Counted from the stretch's first letter, positions 47,249 through 56,628 are shown. The stretch is DNA of 64,000 nucleotides from Paraclostridium tenue (GCF_015668515.1 NZ_JADPFO010000001.1:1018823-1082822), one strand, 5' to 3'. The notes: generated from the letters alone by a model not told the origin. Numbers and translations: made by a program.

Positions 47249-48814
47249 TTATAATTCTTCTTCTGGTTTTGTCTCTTGTTTTATATTTGTTACGTTTAAT
47301 ATATCACTATTTTGACTAGCTCCTTGTGATGAATTTGCTACAACATATATATCTAAATCTACATCTTCACCTTCATTTAGAGGAATTGTAATTTTATTAT
47401 CACTTATTCCATATTGATATAAAGTAAACCCTCCATCTTTTGATGTTTTATTGTTTCTTATATAAATACTGTATGTGCAGTCAAACTTATCTAGTTTATT
47501 CCATGAAATACTTATACTATTGTCTTGATTTATACCTCCATTTAAATTTTCAACTTTATAATTTTCTATTTTATCTAGATTTTTATATTTTTCTCTGATT
47601 TTTACAATCTTACTCTTTTGTGTATATTTTCCATCACTCTTTCCTATCACATATAAATCTATACTAGGATCTTGTATATCTTTTAGATTTATTGTTATAG
47701 TAGTTTTCACTTTCTTAGATTCATTTAATTCTTCTTTATTTACATTAATTGATTTAAATAAATTAAAATCATTATCTCCATTAGAGTTATTTTTTAGATA
47801 TACTTCATACTCTGATACATCTTCTAAATAATCCCATGTAAGAGTTATTTCTAAGTTATCTCCAACTATATTAGAATATGATTGTAAGTTTTTAATTTCT
47901 TTAAATTCAGTTTCTTCTTTTAAAACATTTATTGTTATTATTTTACTTTTATTTCCACATGTAACTTTAATTTTTTCAGTTCCTTCTCTAAGCCCTAATA
48001 TTGTTCCATCACTAGTAGGTATAGTTATTGATCTAGATATCGGTAATTTAAATCCTAATAATTCATATTTTACCTTAGGATGTTTTAGATTTTTAGGAGA
48101 TGTTTCAACATTTACATCAATTTTTTTCTCCTCATTTATGCTTATATTAATGTTGTTATTTGCATATATGTTTGAAACTTTCGCTTGTATATTAAATTTA
48201 TACTCTTTTACTTTATCTCCTGATTTTATGTATAACTTAGAACTACCTACTCCTATAGCTTTTAAAGTATTATTTTCTACCTTTAAAACATCCTCATTTG
48301 ATATTTCATATGTATATTTTTCTTTTTCTTTAAAATCAAAATCAACATCAACACTTACATCAATAGAAGTGCTATCTCCTACATATTTAAGCTCGCCTAT
48401 ATCTACATCTAACTTTTCTACTTTAGGTTTAACTACTCTTATAGTAGTTTTTCTTATTATTCTGCCATCTTTAGTTATCATAAGAGCAGAATATCCTTCT
48501 TTAATACCAGTTATTGTATTTCCTTTTATAGATAAAACATCATTATTTGATGCTTGGTATCCAATTTTAGGTTTTGATGCATATGGTGGTATAATTATAT
48601 AATCTCCACTATTTACTTTTATAGAATTACCTAATTTAATTACATATTCATCTATATTTTGAATATAGTTTCCTTTTGATATTCTTAATTCTACTCCTTT
48701 TACTAGTGGACTTATTATTCCATATTTGAAAAGAAAATACTGACCTGTAAGTGTTATAAAAATAGCTACAACAATAAAGTATATTCTATTTTTTTTCTCC
48801 CTCCAAAAATTCAT
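47249..48814 (-). CDS. membrane-anchored surface protein with Ig-like and fibronectin-like domains
   Basis: A 521-residue protein with an uncleaved N-terminal anchor (about residues 10-32) and an all-beta extracellular part. Three regions of Ig-like (BIG2-type) sequence cover about 55-290, with repeated blocks such as VLSIKGNTITGIKEGYSALMI and ILGLREGTEKIKV. Two fibronectin-III-like modules follow (about 300-400 and 410-505). No catalytic domain or sorting signal is seen. Possibly an adhesin or envelope scaffold. GGAAGTGG precedes the ATG. Confidence 0.72.
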   Translation of the reverse strand: MNFWREKKNRIYFIVVAIFITLTGQYFLFKYGIISPLVKGVELRISKGNYIQNIDEYVIKLGNSIKVNSGDYIIIPPYASKPKIGYQASNNDVLSIKGNTITGIKEGYSALMITKDGRIIRKTTIRVVKPKVEKLDVDIGELKYVGDSTSIDVSVDVDFDFKEKEKYTYEISNEDVLKVENNTLKAIGVGSSKLYIKSGDKVKEYKFNIQAKVSNIYANNNINISINEEKKIDVNVETSPKNLKHPKVKYELLGFKLPISRSITIPTSDGTILGLREGTEKIKVTCGNKSKIITINVLKEETEFKEIKNLQSYSNIVGDNLEITLTWDYLEDVSEYEVYLKNNSNGDNDFNLFKSINVNKEELNESKKVKTTITINLKDIQDPSIDLYVIGKSDGKYTQKSKIVKIREKYKNLDKIENYKVENLNGGINQDNSISISWNKLDKFDCTYSIYIRNNKTSKDGGFTLYQYGISDNKITIPLNEGEDVDLDIYVVANSSQGASQNSDILNVTNIKQETKPEEEL

Positions 48815-48945
48815 AAAGCCACTTCCTTATTAATTTAAAGGACTGCCTATATTTGACAGTCCTTTATTGTTTATTTCTTATTAAAATTATATACTATAAT
48901 ACATAATTTTAAAACTATTTAGAAATATTTTCTATTTTATTGTCA

Positions 48946-49398
48946 TTAACTAACTTTATTATCTATATTTAATAACTGCCTATCATTCATTTTATCATTA
49001 AAATAAGATATTATATCACTTCTTTTTATTATTCCTATAAATATATTTTGATCATCTACTACGGGAATAAAATTTTGGTTTATAGCTAAACTTATTATAT
49101 TTTCCATATCAGAATTTATAGATACCGTTTTATAATCATTATATTTATCAATGTTTTTTATATCTATATTCTCTAGTGATTTTAAGTTAATATCATCTTG
49201 CTTATCTTCAAATCTACTTTTAATTTTCCAAAGTAAATCTCCTTCTGTTATAGTAGCTACATACTCTCCTTTTTTATTTATTATTGGTATTGAGGTATAC
49301 CTATGGTACTCCATTTTTTCCATCGCTTGTCTTATTGTGTAATAATCATATACGTACTCAACTTCAACTTTAGGGGTAATAAAAAATAATATATTCAA
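48946..49398 (-). CDS. CBS-pair protein (DarB/CbpB-like)
   Basis: A 150-residue cytoplasmic protein made of two CBS domains. The first reads VEYVYDYYTIRQAMEKMEYHRYTSIPIINKKGEYVATITEGDLLWKIK; the second, NFIPVVDDQNIFIGIIKRSDIISYF. Related small CBS proteins in Bacillus (DarB, YkuL) bind c-di-AMP; whether this one binds c-di-AMP or adenine nucleotides is not readable. The open frame extends to 49464, but TGGAGGG lies six bases before TTG 49398, the chosen start. Confidence 0.78.
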   Translation of the reverse strand: MNILFFITPKVEVEYVYDYYTIRQAMEKMEYHRYTSIPIINKKGEYVATITEGDLLWKIKSRFEDKQDDINLKSLENIDIKNIDKYNDYKTVSINSDMENIISLAINQNFIPVVDDQNIFIGIIKRSDIISYFNDKMNDRQLLNIDNKVS

Positions 49399-49497
49399 TT
49401 TTTTCCCTCCATTTTGCATAACTGTATTATTCAAATAAATTATATAAATCATTTGTGAATACAATATGAATTTTTAAAGAAATTTTTCTAATATTAT

Positions 49498-49530
49498 AAA
49501 AGCCCACAGTAACTATTCACTGTGAGCTTA
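49498..49530 (-). terminator. terminator of the gap gene
   Basis: AAGC-CACAGT / ACTGTG-GCTT hairpin with one internal mismatch, ten bases past the gap stop codon, with a T-rich tail on the minus strand. Confidence 0.75.
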
Positions 49531-49539
49531 AAAATTATA

Positions 49540-50577
49540 CTATGCACTAACTTTACTTGATATTAAAAGTTCATTTGCAACATATGCTACTAAATCAACT
49601 GTTCTACATGAATATCCCCATTCATTATCATACCAAGCTACAACCTTAACCATATTTCCATCATTAACCATTGTTGATAGCCCATCTATTATAGAAGACT
49701 CTGAAGTTTGCTTATAATCTATAGAAACAAGTGGCAAATCTGAATATCCTAATATTCCATATAACTCTTTTTTAGAAGCTTTTTCTAAAGCATTATTTAT
49801 TTCTTCTGCTGTAACATCTCGACTTACTTCACAAACTAAGTCAACTAATGATACACTAGGACTTGGAACTCTAACAGCAAACCCATTTAACTTACCTTGT
49901 AAATTAGGTAAAACTTTAGCCACTGCTTTTGCTGCCCCTGTTGTTGTAGGTATCATAGAAACACCAGCACTTCTTGCTCTTCTAAGATCTTTATGTGTTT
50001 TATCTAGTATTTGTTGATCATTTGTGTAAGCATGTATAGTTGTCATTAAGCCTTTTTTTATTCCAAACTCTTTATCTAAAACTTTAACTACTGGAGCTAT
50101 ACAATTTGTAGTACAAGAAGCATTAGATATTATGTGGTGTATGTTATTATCATATTCATTTTCATTAACACCCATAACTATAGTCTTGTCTTCATTTTTT
50201 CCTGGTGCTGTTATTATTACTTTTTTTGCTCCTGCCTTAATATGCTTTTGAGCATCTTCTCTTTTAGTAAATTTTCCAGTAGATTCTATAACTATATCTA
50301 TGTTTAAATCTTTCCACGGTAGGTTTTCTGGATCATTTTCCTTTAACACCTTTATCTTACTTCCATTTATTATAATATTTTCTTTTTCATCCGTTTTTAC
50401 TTCTCCTCTAAATACTCCATAAGATGAATCATAAGTAAATAAATGAGCTAACGTTTTAGCATCACTTCTAGCATTTATAGCTACTATTTCAATGTTGTTA
50501 AAATCATTTTCCTTAATTATTCTTAAAACCATTCTTCCTATTCTTCCAAATCCATTAATTGCAACTCTAGTTTTCAT
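49540..50577 (-). CDS. gap: glyceraldehyde-3-phosphate dehydrogenase, GapB-like (probably NADP-preferring)
   Basis: Complete phosphorylating GAPDH (345 residues): Rossmann motif AINGFGRIGRMVLR, catalytic Cys in SNASCTTNC (about 152) and WYDNEWGYSCR at the end. The coenzyme loop reads INARSDAKTLAHLF where NAD-specific GapA enzymes have IND-L-T-D: the Asp that contacts the adenosine ribose is Ala, followed by Arg. That pattern is typical of NADP-using GapB enzymes. No pgk, tpi or cggR lies nearby, unlike glycolytic gap operons. A role in gluconeogenesis or NADPH balance is inferred. AGGAGG precedes the ATG. Confidence 0.9.
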   Translation of the reverse strand: MKTRVAINGFGRIGRMVLRIIKENDFNNIEIVAINARSDAKTLAHLFTYDSSYGVFRGEVKTDEKENIIINGSKIKVLKENDPENLPWKDLNIDIVIESTGKFTKREDAQKHIKAGAKKVIITAPGKNEDKTIVMGVNENEYDNNIHHIISNASCTTNCIAPVVKVLDKEFGIKKGLMTTIHAYTNDQQILDKTHKDLRRARSAGVSMIPTTTGAAKAVAKVLPNLQGKLNGFAVRVPSPSVSLVDLVCEVSRDVTAEEINNALEKASKKELYGILGYSDLPLVSIDYKQTSESSIIDGLSTMVNDGNMVKVVAWYDNEWGYSCRTVDLVAYVANELLISSKVSA

Positions 50578-50664
50578 TATTGAGTCCTCCTAATTTATAT
50601 ATCAATTTATAGTATGTTTTATTATTTTATTTAGTGTATACTTTTTATCACTTTATATTAATAT

Positions 50665-50693
50665 ATATAACACTTTTTATGTGTATAGGTCAA
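50665..50693 (-). promoter_or_regulatory. promoter of the gap gene
   Basis: TTGACC (50693-50688), 17-bp spacer, TTATAT (50670-50665). GTGTATA on the plus strand occurs both in the spacer (50681-50687) and again at 50634-50640, and ACTTTTTAT at 50640-50648 and 50672-50680. These repeats could be operator sites. Confidence 0.55.
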
Positions 50694-50725
50694 TACTTTT
50701 ACATAAAATATGTATAAAATGACAA

Positions 50726-50761
50726 AAAAGGATTGCTTGATTTTTATCAAGCAATCCTTTT
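50726..50761 (-). terminator. terminator of the 69-residue gene
   Basis: A 16-bp perfect stem (50726-50741 with 50746-50761) around TTTT, with T-rich tail on the minus strand; it includes the stop codon. Confidence 0.85.
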
Positions 50762-50969
50762 ACTTAGAATTTTCTTCAATTTTTTTATTTAGTCTAGCTA
50801 GCATATTTTTTGAAAATTTAGCAGTATCTTCTGGTACTCCAAGACTTGTTGCAAGTATCGTATAACACTGTATAGCCCTTTTATAATCTTTTTTACCTGT
50901 ATAGGATTTAAATGCTTCTTCTGATAAGCCTTTACATGCTTTTTTCATTCTTTCATATCTTCTTTTCAA
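50760..50969 (-). CDS. small hypothetical basic helical protein
   Basis: A 69-residue, Lys/Arg-rich, probably all-helical protein (KRRYERMKKACKGLSEEAFKSYTGKKDYKRAIQCYTILATSLGVPEDTAKFSKNMLARLNKKIEENSK). I do not recognise it. The middle resembles a single TPR-like helix pair. TTG start after AGGAGG with seven-base spacing, and a strong terminator at its end, support it being a real gene. Confidence 0.55.
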   Translation of the reverse strand: MKRRYERMKKACKGLSEEAFKSYTGKKDYKRAIQCYTILATSLGVPEDTAKFSKNMLARLNKKIEENSK

Positions 50970-51048
50970 ATCTATTCCTCCTATGAAAATAGTATATATT
51001 TATATATATGTTTAGCTATGTACTATTTCCACTAAAAATAGATTTTAA

Positions 51049-51843
51049 TTATTTCATGATATCTTCTAAGCAATCATAAAATGTATCTACAATATTTTTA
51101 GCATAGGCCTTTAAATCTTTCTCTGAGTAACTAAAGGTATATGAATTACTGTATTTCTCAAACATACTTAAATCATTCCAAGAATCCCCTATAACAAATA
51201 CATTATCTTCTTTTACTCCATAACGCTCTAATACTTTAGAAATACCACTTCCTTTAGATGTATTTCTAGGAACTATATCTATAAAAGATAAATTTCTATA
51301 TACAGATACTTTATCTGAAAATTTATTTTTTATATCTATTTTTTTATTTTCAGCTTTATTTATACATTCATCTTTTATATCAATCCCTACTATATTTGCA
51401 CAGTATTTATTTTTATAAAAATCTTCTTCTTTTAACTTAATAATATTCATTTTATTAGATATATCTGATGAACTTATAACAGGATGTGTATTATATCCAT
51501 CTATTATGTACAAATTTTCTTCATTTGCAAAATAAAAGTTATATAAACTATTGTCCCTTGCTTCTTCAAATAATAACTTTATAGTATCATCATCCATATA
51601 TTCATTATGTAATGGATTAAAGTCTTTGTCTAAAACTATAGAACCATTACAAAGTACAAATTCATCTACTTCCATATCATACTCATCAAATAAATGCTTT
51701 ATTCCCCCTAAATTACGACCTGTGCATAATAAAAATATATTTCCTTCTTCCCTAAATCTCTTTATATATTCTATACTTTTTTTATTTATCTCTTTATTTA
51801 CATAAAGAGTTCCATCCACATCGGATGCTAGTAATTTTTTCAT
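51049..51843 (-). CDS. HAD-superfamily phosphatase, Cof/IIB type
   Basis: A 264-residue Cof-like hydrolase. The nucleophile motif is ASDVDGTLYVNKE (residues 7-19), followed by LCTGR, the Lys motif TSKGSGISKVLERYG and the metal motif VIGDSWNDLSMFEKY. It is a second member of the family in this window, clearly diverged from the one beside cinA. GGGGAGG precedes the ATG. It follows the penicillin-binding protein gene by 18 nt and may be co-transcribed with it. Confidence 0.83.
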   Translation of the reverse strand: MKKLLASDVDGTLYVNKEINKKSIEYIKRFREEGNIFLLCTGRNLGGIKHLFDEYDMEVDEFVLCNGSIVLDKDFNPLHNEYMDDDTIKLLFEEARDNSLYNFYFANEENLYIIDGYNTHPVISSSDISNKMNIIKLKEEDFYKNKYCANIVGIDIKDECINKAENKKIDIKNKFSDKVSVYRNLSFIDIVPRNTSKGSGISKVLERYGVKEDNVFVIGDSWNDLSMFEKYSNSYTFSYSEKDLKAYAKNIVDTFYDCLEDIMK

Positions 51844-51861
51844 ATATCCTCCCCATAATTT

Positions 51862-53865
51862 TTATTTATTTAAATAATACTCCATTACATTTTTAACTTT
51901 AATAGCAGGTATATGACTTCCTCCTCTGTCTTTTACATTTTCTATAATCATTGATATTGCTAATTTCCCTTTTTCAGTATCAACTGCTGCAAACCATCCA
52001 TTTTCAGTTCCATTAGTATCATCTTTACTTTTCTTTATTTCTGCTGTTCCAGTTTTTCCAGCTATATTAATTCCATTAATTTTAGCAATATGACCTGTTC
52101 CATCTTCATCATTTATTACTGATGAAAAACAATCTATAAGCGTCGGTAAATTTTCTTTTTTTATAGCTGATTTATATACTTTTGCTTCATATGGCTTAGT
52201 TATATCAAGTTTTGGCATCATTATTTTACCATCATTACCTAAGGTAGAATATATCATAGTCATATCTAAAGGTGTTATTAAAACTTGTCCTTGACCATAC
52301 CCTGTATCAGCAAGTAATGATTTATTACTTAACTTTCCATCATTAGATATTTGTGATTTTTGTATAGGATATCCAAATTTTATATTCTCTCCTATTCCAA
52401 AATTTTTAGCTCCTTTTACAAAATTTTCTCCACCTATTTCAACTGCAGCTTTAGCAAAATATATATTATCTGATAATTTAGTTGCATCTTTTAAATTCAC
52501 TGGTCTACCTGGATCTGTTACCCTTGTTACATTATATTCATTCCATGTCTTACCTTTTATATCTATAGCTTTACTAGGATCTATTACTTTATCATCAAGT
52601 CCTATAGATGCAGTTACAAGTTTCATTGTTGAACCTGGAGAATATGCATTTTTAAATCTTCTCTCTAATTGCGCATTTGAATTTGCTTCCCATTTAGCTT
52701 TCTCACTTTTAGTTATATATGTAATATAACTATTTGGGTCAAATGAAGGCGAACTTACCATAGCCAATACCTCTCCAGTTTTAGGATCTGTAGCTACACT
52801 TGCACCTTTTTCTCCATCCATTTGTTCATATATCTTCTTTTGTAAATCAAGGTCTATAGATAATTTTATATCTTGGCCATTTTTTGCTTTTTTTTCTGCT
52901 ATAACATCTTTTTTACCATTAGCTCTTAAGATATATATTTTACCTCCATCTATGGCTCTTAATTTATTTTCATATACTTCTTCTATTCCACCTACACCTA
53001 TTTTACTATGCTCATTATATCCTTTATCTTTATTTTTACTAAGTTGTTCTGAAGTTATATTACTTGTATAGCCTATCAAACTACCTATAGCTTCTCCTCC
53101 ATTATATATCCTTTGATTATTAATTGTTATAATTTGAATTCCCGGTATCTTTAATAATTTATCTATTTTCTCAGTATCTGAACTTAATAAATCCACTATA
53201 CACACAGCATGCTCTGGATTTTTATTTTTAGATATCTTATTTTCAATATTTTCTTTACTTATATCAAGTATTTTTGCCATTTCTTCTATTTTACTAGCTT
53301 CGTTTGAATCATTGAATTTTTTTATACTTATTTGTACTTGTTTTAATTGACCCTCACCTGCTAATACATTCCCATTCCTATCATATATAGTTCCTCTTTT
53401 TCCTTTATAGGCATCACTTTCAATCCCTATTTTATCTCCTTTTTTAAGTTGAGGTAAAATTAAGCTATAATTCCATACAACTTTATATTCTCCATCTTCT
53501 TTTACAAATTTAATTAGTGCATCTGTTGAATCTATTTCACCTCCAATAGTATCCATACTAACTTTTATATTAAAATCTTTACCTTCTTCTATACCTTCAT
53601 CAGTTTTAGATATTTTTATATTATTAGCTTTTATAAGATTATAATCTTTTTTATATTCATTTATAAAGTCTTCTTTATTTATATCTTTTTTAGATTGTTT
53701 TGACAACATAGAATACATTTTCCCAAAATCTTTATTCTCCCATGATTTAGTATAATTATTAAATGCACTTTCTAATTTAGATTTAGATGTACATCCAACC
53801 ATAAATACAATACTTAATAGTATTATTAAATTTGTAATTATTAATTTTTTATTGATTGTTTTCAA
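51862..53865 (-). CDS. class B penicillin-binding protein with MecA-like N-terminal domain, lipoprotein
   Basis: Transpeptidase of about 667 residues. An N-terminal signal ends in a lipobox-like FMVGC, predicting a lipid-anchored rather than helix-anchored PBP. An NTF2-like MecA-N domain (about 27-140) is followed by the PBP dimer region (GTIYDRNGNVLA) and the transpeptidase domain with SPGSTMK, SDN and KTGTAE. This is the architecture of low-affinity PBPs such as S. aureus PBP2a, enterococcal PBP5 and B. subtilis PBP3. GGGGGA lies six bases before TTG 53865, preferred to ATG 53883. Confidence 0.87.
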   Translation of the reverse strand: MKTINKKLIITNLIILLSIVFMVGCTSKSKLESAFNNYTKSWENKDFGKMYSMLSKQSKKDINKEDFINEYKKDYNLIKANNIKISKTDEGIEEGKDFNIKVSMDTIGGEIDSTDALIKFVKEDGEYKVVWNYSLILPQLKKGDKIGIESDAYKGKRGTIYDRNGNVLAGEGQLKQVQISIKKFNDSNEASKIEEMAKILDISKENIENKISKNKNPEHAVCIVDLLSSDTEKIDKLLKIPGIQIITINNQRIYNGGEAIGSLIGYTSNITSEQLSKNKDKGYNEHSKIGVGGIEEVYENKLRAIDGGKIYILRANGKKDVIAEKKAKNGQDIKLSIDLDLQKKIYEQMDGEKGASVATDPKTGEVLAMVSSPSFDPNSYITYITKSEKAKWEANSNAQLERRFKNAYSPGSTMKLVTASIGLDDKVIDPSKAIDIKGKTWNEYNVTRVTDPGRPVNLKDATKLSDNIYFAKAAVEIGGENFVKGAKNFGIGENIKFGYPIQKSQISNDGKLSNKSLLADTGYGQGQVLITPLDMTMIYSTLGNDGKIMMPKLDITKPYEAKVYKSAIKKENLPTLIDCFSSVINDEDGTGHIAKINGINIAGKTGTAEIKKSKDDTNGTENGWFAAVDTEKGKLAISMIIENVKDRGGSHIPAIKVKNVMEYYLNK

Positions 53866-53966
53866 TATTATTCCCCCATCCAATTAATATTATTGTTTAT
53901 ATTATAACATATTTTTCCATACCGAAATTATATGCATGAATAATATATACCCATATAAATGCATAT

Positions 53967-53998
53967 AAAAAGAAGTACTTAAAATTAAGTACTTCTTT
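53967..53998 (-). terminator. terminator of the YitT gene
   Basis: AAAAGAAGTACTTAA / TTAAGTACTTCTTTT hairpin just after the YitT stop on the minus strand. Confidence 0.75.
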
Positions 53999-54003
53999 TC
54001 TAA

Positions 54004-54621
54004 TTATATTAATACAGATTCATTTTCCTCATTCTTATCTTCATCATTATATATTAAACTTATTATTTTTCCACTTATAGTTACAGCTATAAGGGAAAAT
54101 AATATTTGTTTAAAATCTAAATACACTAAAGATAGTAGTAAAACTATACAATCACTTATTAAATATATATGGTTAACTTTAAGTGGAGTAAATTTATTTC
54201 CTATAAGTGCAATAACATCATCTCCTCCAGATGCTCCTCCACCTCTTATAACTAGACCTACTCCTATTCCTACTCCTATTCCTGCTAATACACTTGCCAT
54301 TAACATATTATTTTCAAAACTAGGGATTAAAAATCCAATACTTTCCCATAAATTGTATGTTGTTGAAAATGTAATTGTAGATAGTACTGAATATAATAAA
54401 AATTTTTTCCCAAAAAACTTTGTTCCTAATGCAAATAAAGATAAATCAATTATCAAACTTGAAAATGATGGTGATATATCAAATACATTTTTTATTAATA
54501 ATAATAAACCTAAAACTCCACCTTCTGTTATATTATTTTGATAATTGAAATTATAGCTTCCAAATGCTAATATAGTTGCTCCCAACATAATAATTCCAAT
54601 ACGTTTTAACTCTGACCGCAA
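54004..54621 (-). CDS. YitT-family membrane protein (short form)
   Basis: A 205-residue protein with about five helices and the YitT_membrane pattern (GSYNFNYQNNITEGGVLGLLLLIKN, RGGGASGGDDVIA, SLVYLDFKQILFSLIAVTISGKII). Full-length YitT proteins carry a C-terminal cytoplasmic DUF2179 domain; here it is missing and the protein ends in a charged tail. TTG start after AGGAGTG. Function unknown in the family. Confidence 0.82.
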   Translation of the reverse strand: MRSELKRIGIIMLGATILAFGSYNFNYQNNITEGGVLGLLLLIKNVFDISPSFSSLIIDLSLFALGTKFFGKKFLLYSVLSTITFSTTYNLWESIGFLIPSFENNMLMASVLAGIGVGIGVGLVIRGGGASGGDDVIALIGNKFTPLKVNHIYLISDCIVLLLSLVYLDFKQILFSLIAVTISGKIISLIYNDEDKNEENESVLI

Positions 54622-54714
54622 AGTATCACTCCTATTTATTTCTAAATTTATATTCTTATATACATTATATATATTTATACACTATAATTCACTTATTTTT
54701 ATATAATTTAATAT

Positions 54715-54765
54715 AAAAGAAAAAGGATATAAAAATTATCATTATTTCTATATCCTTTTCTTTTT
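54715..54765 (-). terminator. terminator overlapping the end of the small paralogue gene
   Basis: AAAAGAAAAAGGATATA / TATATCCTTTTCTTTT hairpin. The right arm lies in the last Lys/Arg codons of the gene, so the basic tail and the terminator share sequence. Confidence 0.75.
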
Positions 54766-55146
54766 AATTTTTTTCCTTTTAACTTTTTTTCTTTTTTTAT
54801 GTCTTAATGGTCCAGATTCTAAGGAAACATCCACAGCTTCATTAGCTTCTGCTTCCTCTAAAATTTCTTCTTCACCTACTACCTGACTACCTTTTACTGC
54901 TATTTGTTCATATCCCCTCTTAGTTCTTAATAATGCTAAATCCCCTGATACCTGTGTCAAAAACACAATAAAAAAATCTAAATCCTCATCAGTCAGTTCA
55001 CATGAGATAGCATAAGCTAAAGTAGAAGACAGAATTACAAAGTCTGCATATGTATAGTTTGATAATCCCAAATTCAATTTATTATTTTGACATATGGATT
55101 GGCTACATTTATTAATATTTGCTACTTTATTTTGATTCTTATCCAT
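54748..55146 (-). CDS. small helical protein with Lys/Arg tail (paralogue of the 29666-29965 gene)
   Basis: A 132-residue protein. The hydrophobic/acidic core (YADFVILSSTLAYAISCELTDEDLDFFIVFLTQVSGDLALL, about residues 33-72) aligns with the core of the 99-residue protein at 29666. It adds an acidic linker (VVGEEEILEEAEANEAVDVSLES) and ends in KKRKKVKRKKIKKKRI. The N-terminus holds two Cys (CSQSIC). Possible small spore-associated or polyanion-binding protein; tentatively DUF6774-like. GAGGTGA precedes the ATG. Function unknown. Confidence 0.62.
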   Translation of the reverse strand: MDKNQNKVANINKCSQSICQNNKLNLGLSNYTYADFVILSSTLAYAISCELTDEDLDFFIVFLTQVSGDLALLRTKRGYEQIAVKGSQVVGEEEILEEAEANEAVDVSLESGPLRHKKRKKVKRKKIKKKRI

Positions 55147-55232
55147 AAATCACCTCTTTAAAGCAACTTATAATATTATAGATATGCGCAACTTTGTATA
55201 TTTATTAATGTATAATTTAAATACTCAATTTT

Positions 55233-56102
55233 TTATTTAGCTAGTATTTCAATTCCTTCTTCAGTAACTAAAATCATATGTTCCCATTGAGCTGAAAGTG
55301 AACCATCATCAGTATATGCAGTCCACTCATTTTCTGCATCTATATATAAATCATATCCACCTTCATTTATCATTGGCTCTATAGTAAATATCATTCCTGG
55401 TACTAATATCATTCCCTCATTTTTAGCTCCATAGTGGAATACAAACGGATCTTCATGGAATTGAAGCCCTATACCATGTCCGCCAAAATCTCTAACTACT
55501 GAATATCCATTCTTTTCTGCATGTTCTTGTATAGCTGCTCCTATATCACCTATATGCCCCCAAGGCTTAACAGCTTTCATACCTTCTTCTAGGCATTCTT
55601 TAGTAACCTCGACTAATCTTTTAGCATTTTCACTTACATTTCCTATCATAAACATTCTAGATGCATCTGAATAATACCCATTATATATAGTTGATACATC
55701 TACATTTATTATATCTCCATCCTTTAATACTATATCTTCGCTAGGTATCCCATGACATATTTCAGAGTTTATAGATGTACATACACTCTTTGGAAATCCT
55801 CCATATCCAAGTGGAGCTGGAATAGCACCTTGAGATATAGTATAGTCATGAACTATTTTATTTATATCTTCTGTAGTCATTCCTGCTTTTATATTTTTTT
55901 CAACTTCGTCTAATACTGCATTATTTATTTTAGCACTTTCTTTTATTTTCTCTATTTGTTCTTTATTTTTTATAATATCATGTGTTGGAACTTCATAACC
56001 TAATTTTTTTAATTCATTTAATTTATTATCAAATTCCATATGGCATTTTTTATATTTTTTTCCACTTTTGCACCAACAATCATCATTTCTATTTAAATTC
56101 AT
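55233..56102 (-). CDS. map: type I methionine aminopeptidase with N-terminal SEC-C zinc motif
   Basis: Removes the initiator Met from nascent proteins. The first 20 residues carry a SEC-C zinc-binding motif (CWCKSGKKYKKCH), linked to the 250-residue pita-bread catalytic domain. Metal ligands are Asp in INVDVS, Asp in YYSDASR, His in GGHGIG, Glu in TIEPMI and Glu in QWEHM. This SEC-C fusion form is common as a second Map in clostridia; the housekeeping Map in the ribosomal protein cluster usually lacks it. AAGGAG precedes the ATG. Confidence 0.93.
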   Translation of the reverse strand: MNLNRNDDCWCKSGKKYKKCHMEFDNKLNELKKLGYEVPTHDIIKNKEQIEKIKESAKINNAVLDEVEKNIKAGMTTEDINKIVHDYTISQGAIPAPLGYGGFPKSVCTSINSEICHGIPSEDIVLKDGDIINVDVSTIYNGYYSDASRMFMIGNVSENAKRLVEVTKECLEEGMKAVKPWGHIGDIGAAIQEHAEKNGYSVVRDFGGHGIGLQFHEDPFVFHYGAKNEGMILVPGMIFTIEPMINEGGYDLYIDAENEWTAYTDDGSLSAQWEHMILVTEEGIEILAK

Positions 56103-56174
56103 AAAATCATCTCCTTACTTATTCTATACTTGATTATACTACGTTAAGTTAATAAATGCTAATATATTTAAAAT

Positions 56175-56215
56175 AAAAAATATCCTATAATATATTTACT
56201 TATAGGATATTTTTT
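56175..56215 (-). terminator. terminator of the RseC-like gene
   Basis: AAAAAATATCCTATAA / TTATAGGATATTTTT hairpin just after the stop codon, with T-rich tail on the minus strand. Confidence 0.75.
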
Positions 56216-56226
56216 ATACTATTATC

Positions 56227-56628
56227 TTATTTAGATATTATTTTTACTATATTATAATTATTATCACCACTTATCTTACTTTTTTCCTTATGGTAATCTT
56301 TATATATTATAGCTATAGTAAAGAAAATACATCCAAATACTAATTTATATATTAAAGTTCTTTGATTGAGATTTATTGATACAAAGTCTCCAATTAGTAT
56401 ACCAATTATGGCAAGTATTATAGGTTGTATAATATTTATATATATTAATTTTATAGCTTTTATTTTTTTAAATTCTACACATACTTCTTGCCCAATCTTT
56501 GCATCTATATTATTATTAGCAGTTATTATTTTTTGATTATTACAGTAAAATTTACTTTCTTTGCTATCATTTAGTTTTATACTAGCACTATTTTCATTTG
56601 AATCTATAACAAATCCTATTTTTTTCAT
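56227..56628 (-). CDS. SoxR-reducing / RseC-like membrane protein
   Basis: A 133-residue protein with an N-terminal beta domain (MKKIGFVIDSNENSASIKL... IGQEVCVEF) and two membrane helices (about 62-82 and 92-110), the RseC/RsxC-associated layout. The usual Cys cluster (CxxCxxC in the N-terminal domain) is missing; only single Cys residues remain, so a metal-cluster role is doubtful. GGGGG precedes the ATG. The family call rests on shape more than on motifs. Confidence 0.6.
   Translation of the reverse strand: MKKIGFVIDSNENSASIKLNDSKESKFYCNNQKIITANNNIDAKIGQEVCVEFKKIKAIKLIYINIIQPIILAIIGILIGDFVSINLNQRTLIYKLVFGCIFFTIAIIYKDYHKEKSKISGDNNYNIVKIISK

Noticed and set aside
48838-48864. Hairpin AAAGGACTG / CAGTCCTTT after the CBS gene
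   Set aside because: The stem is nine pairs and lies about 80 bp past the gene without a T-run on the transcribed strand, so a terminator role is weak.
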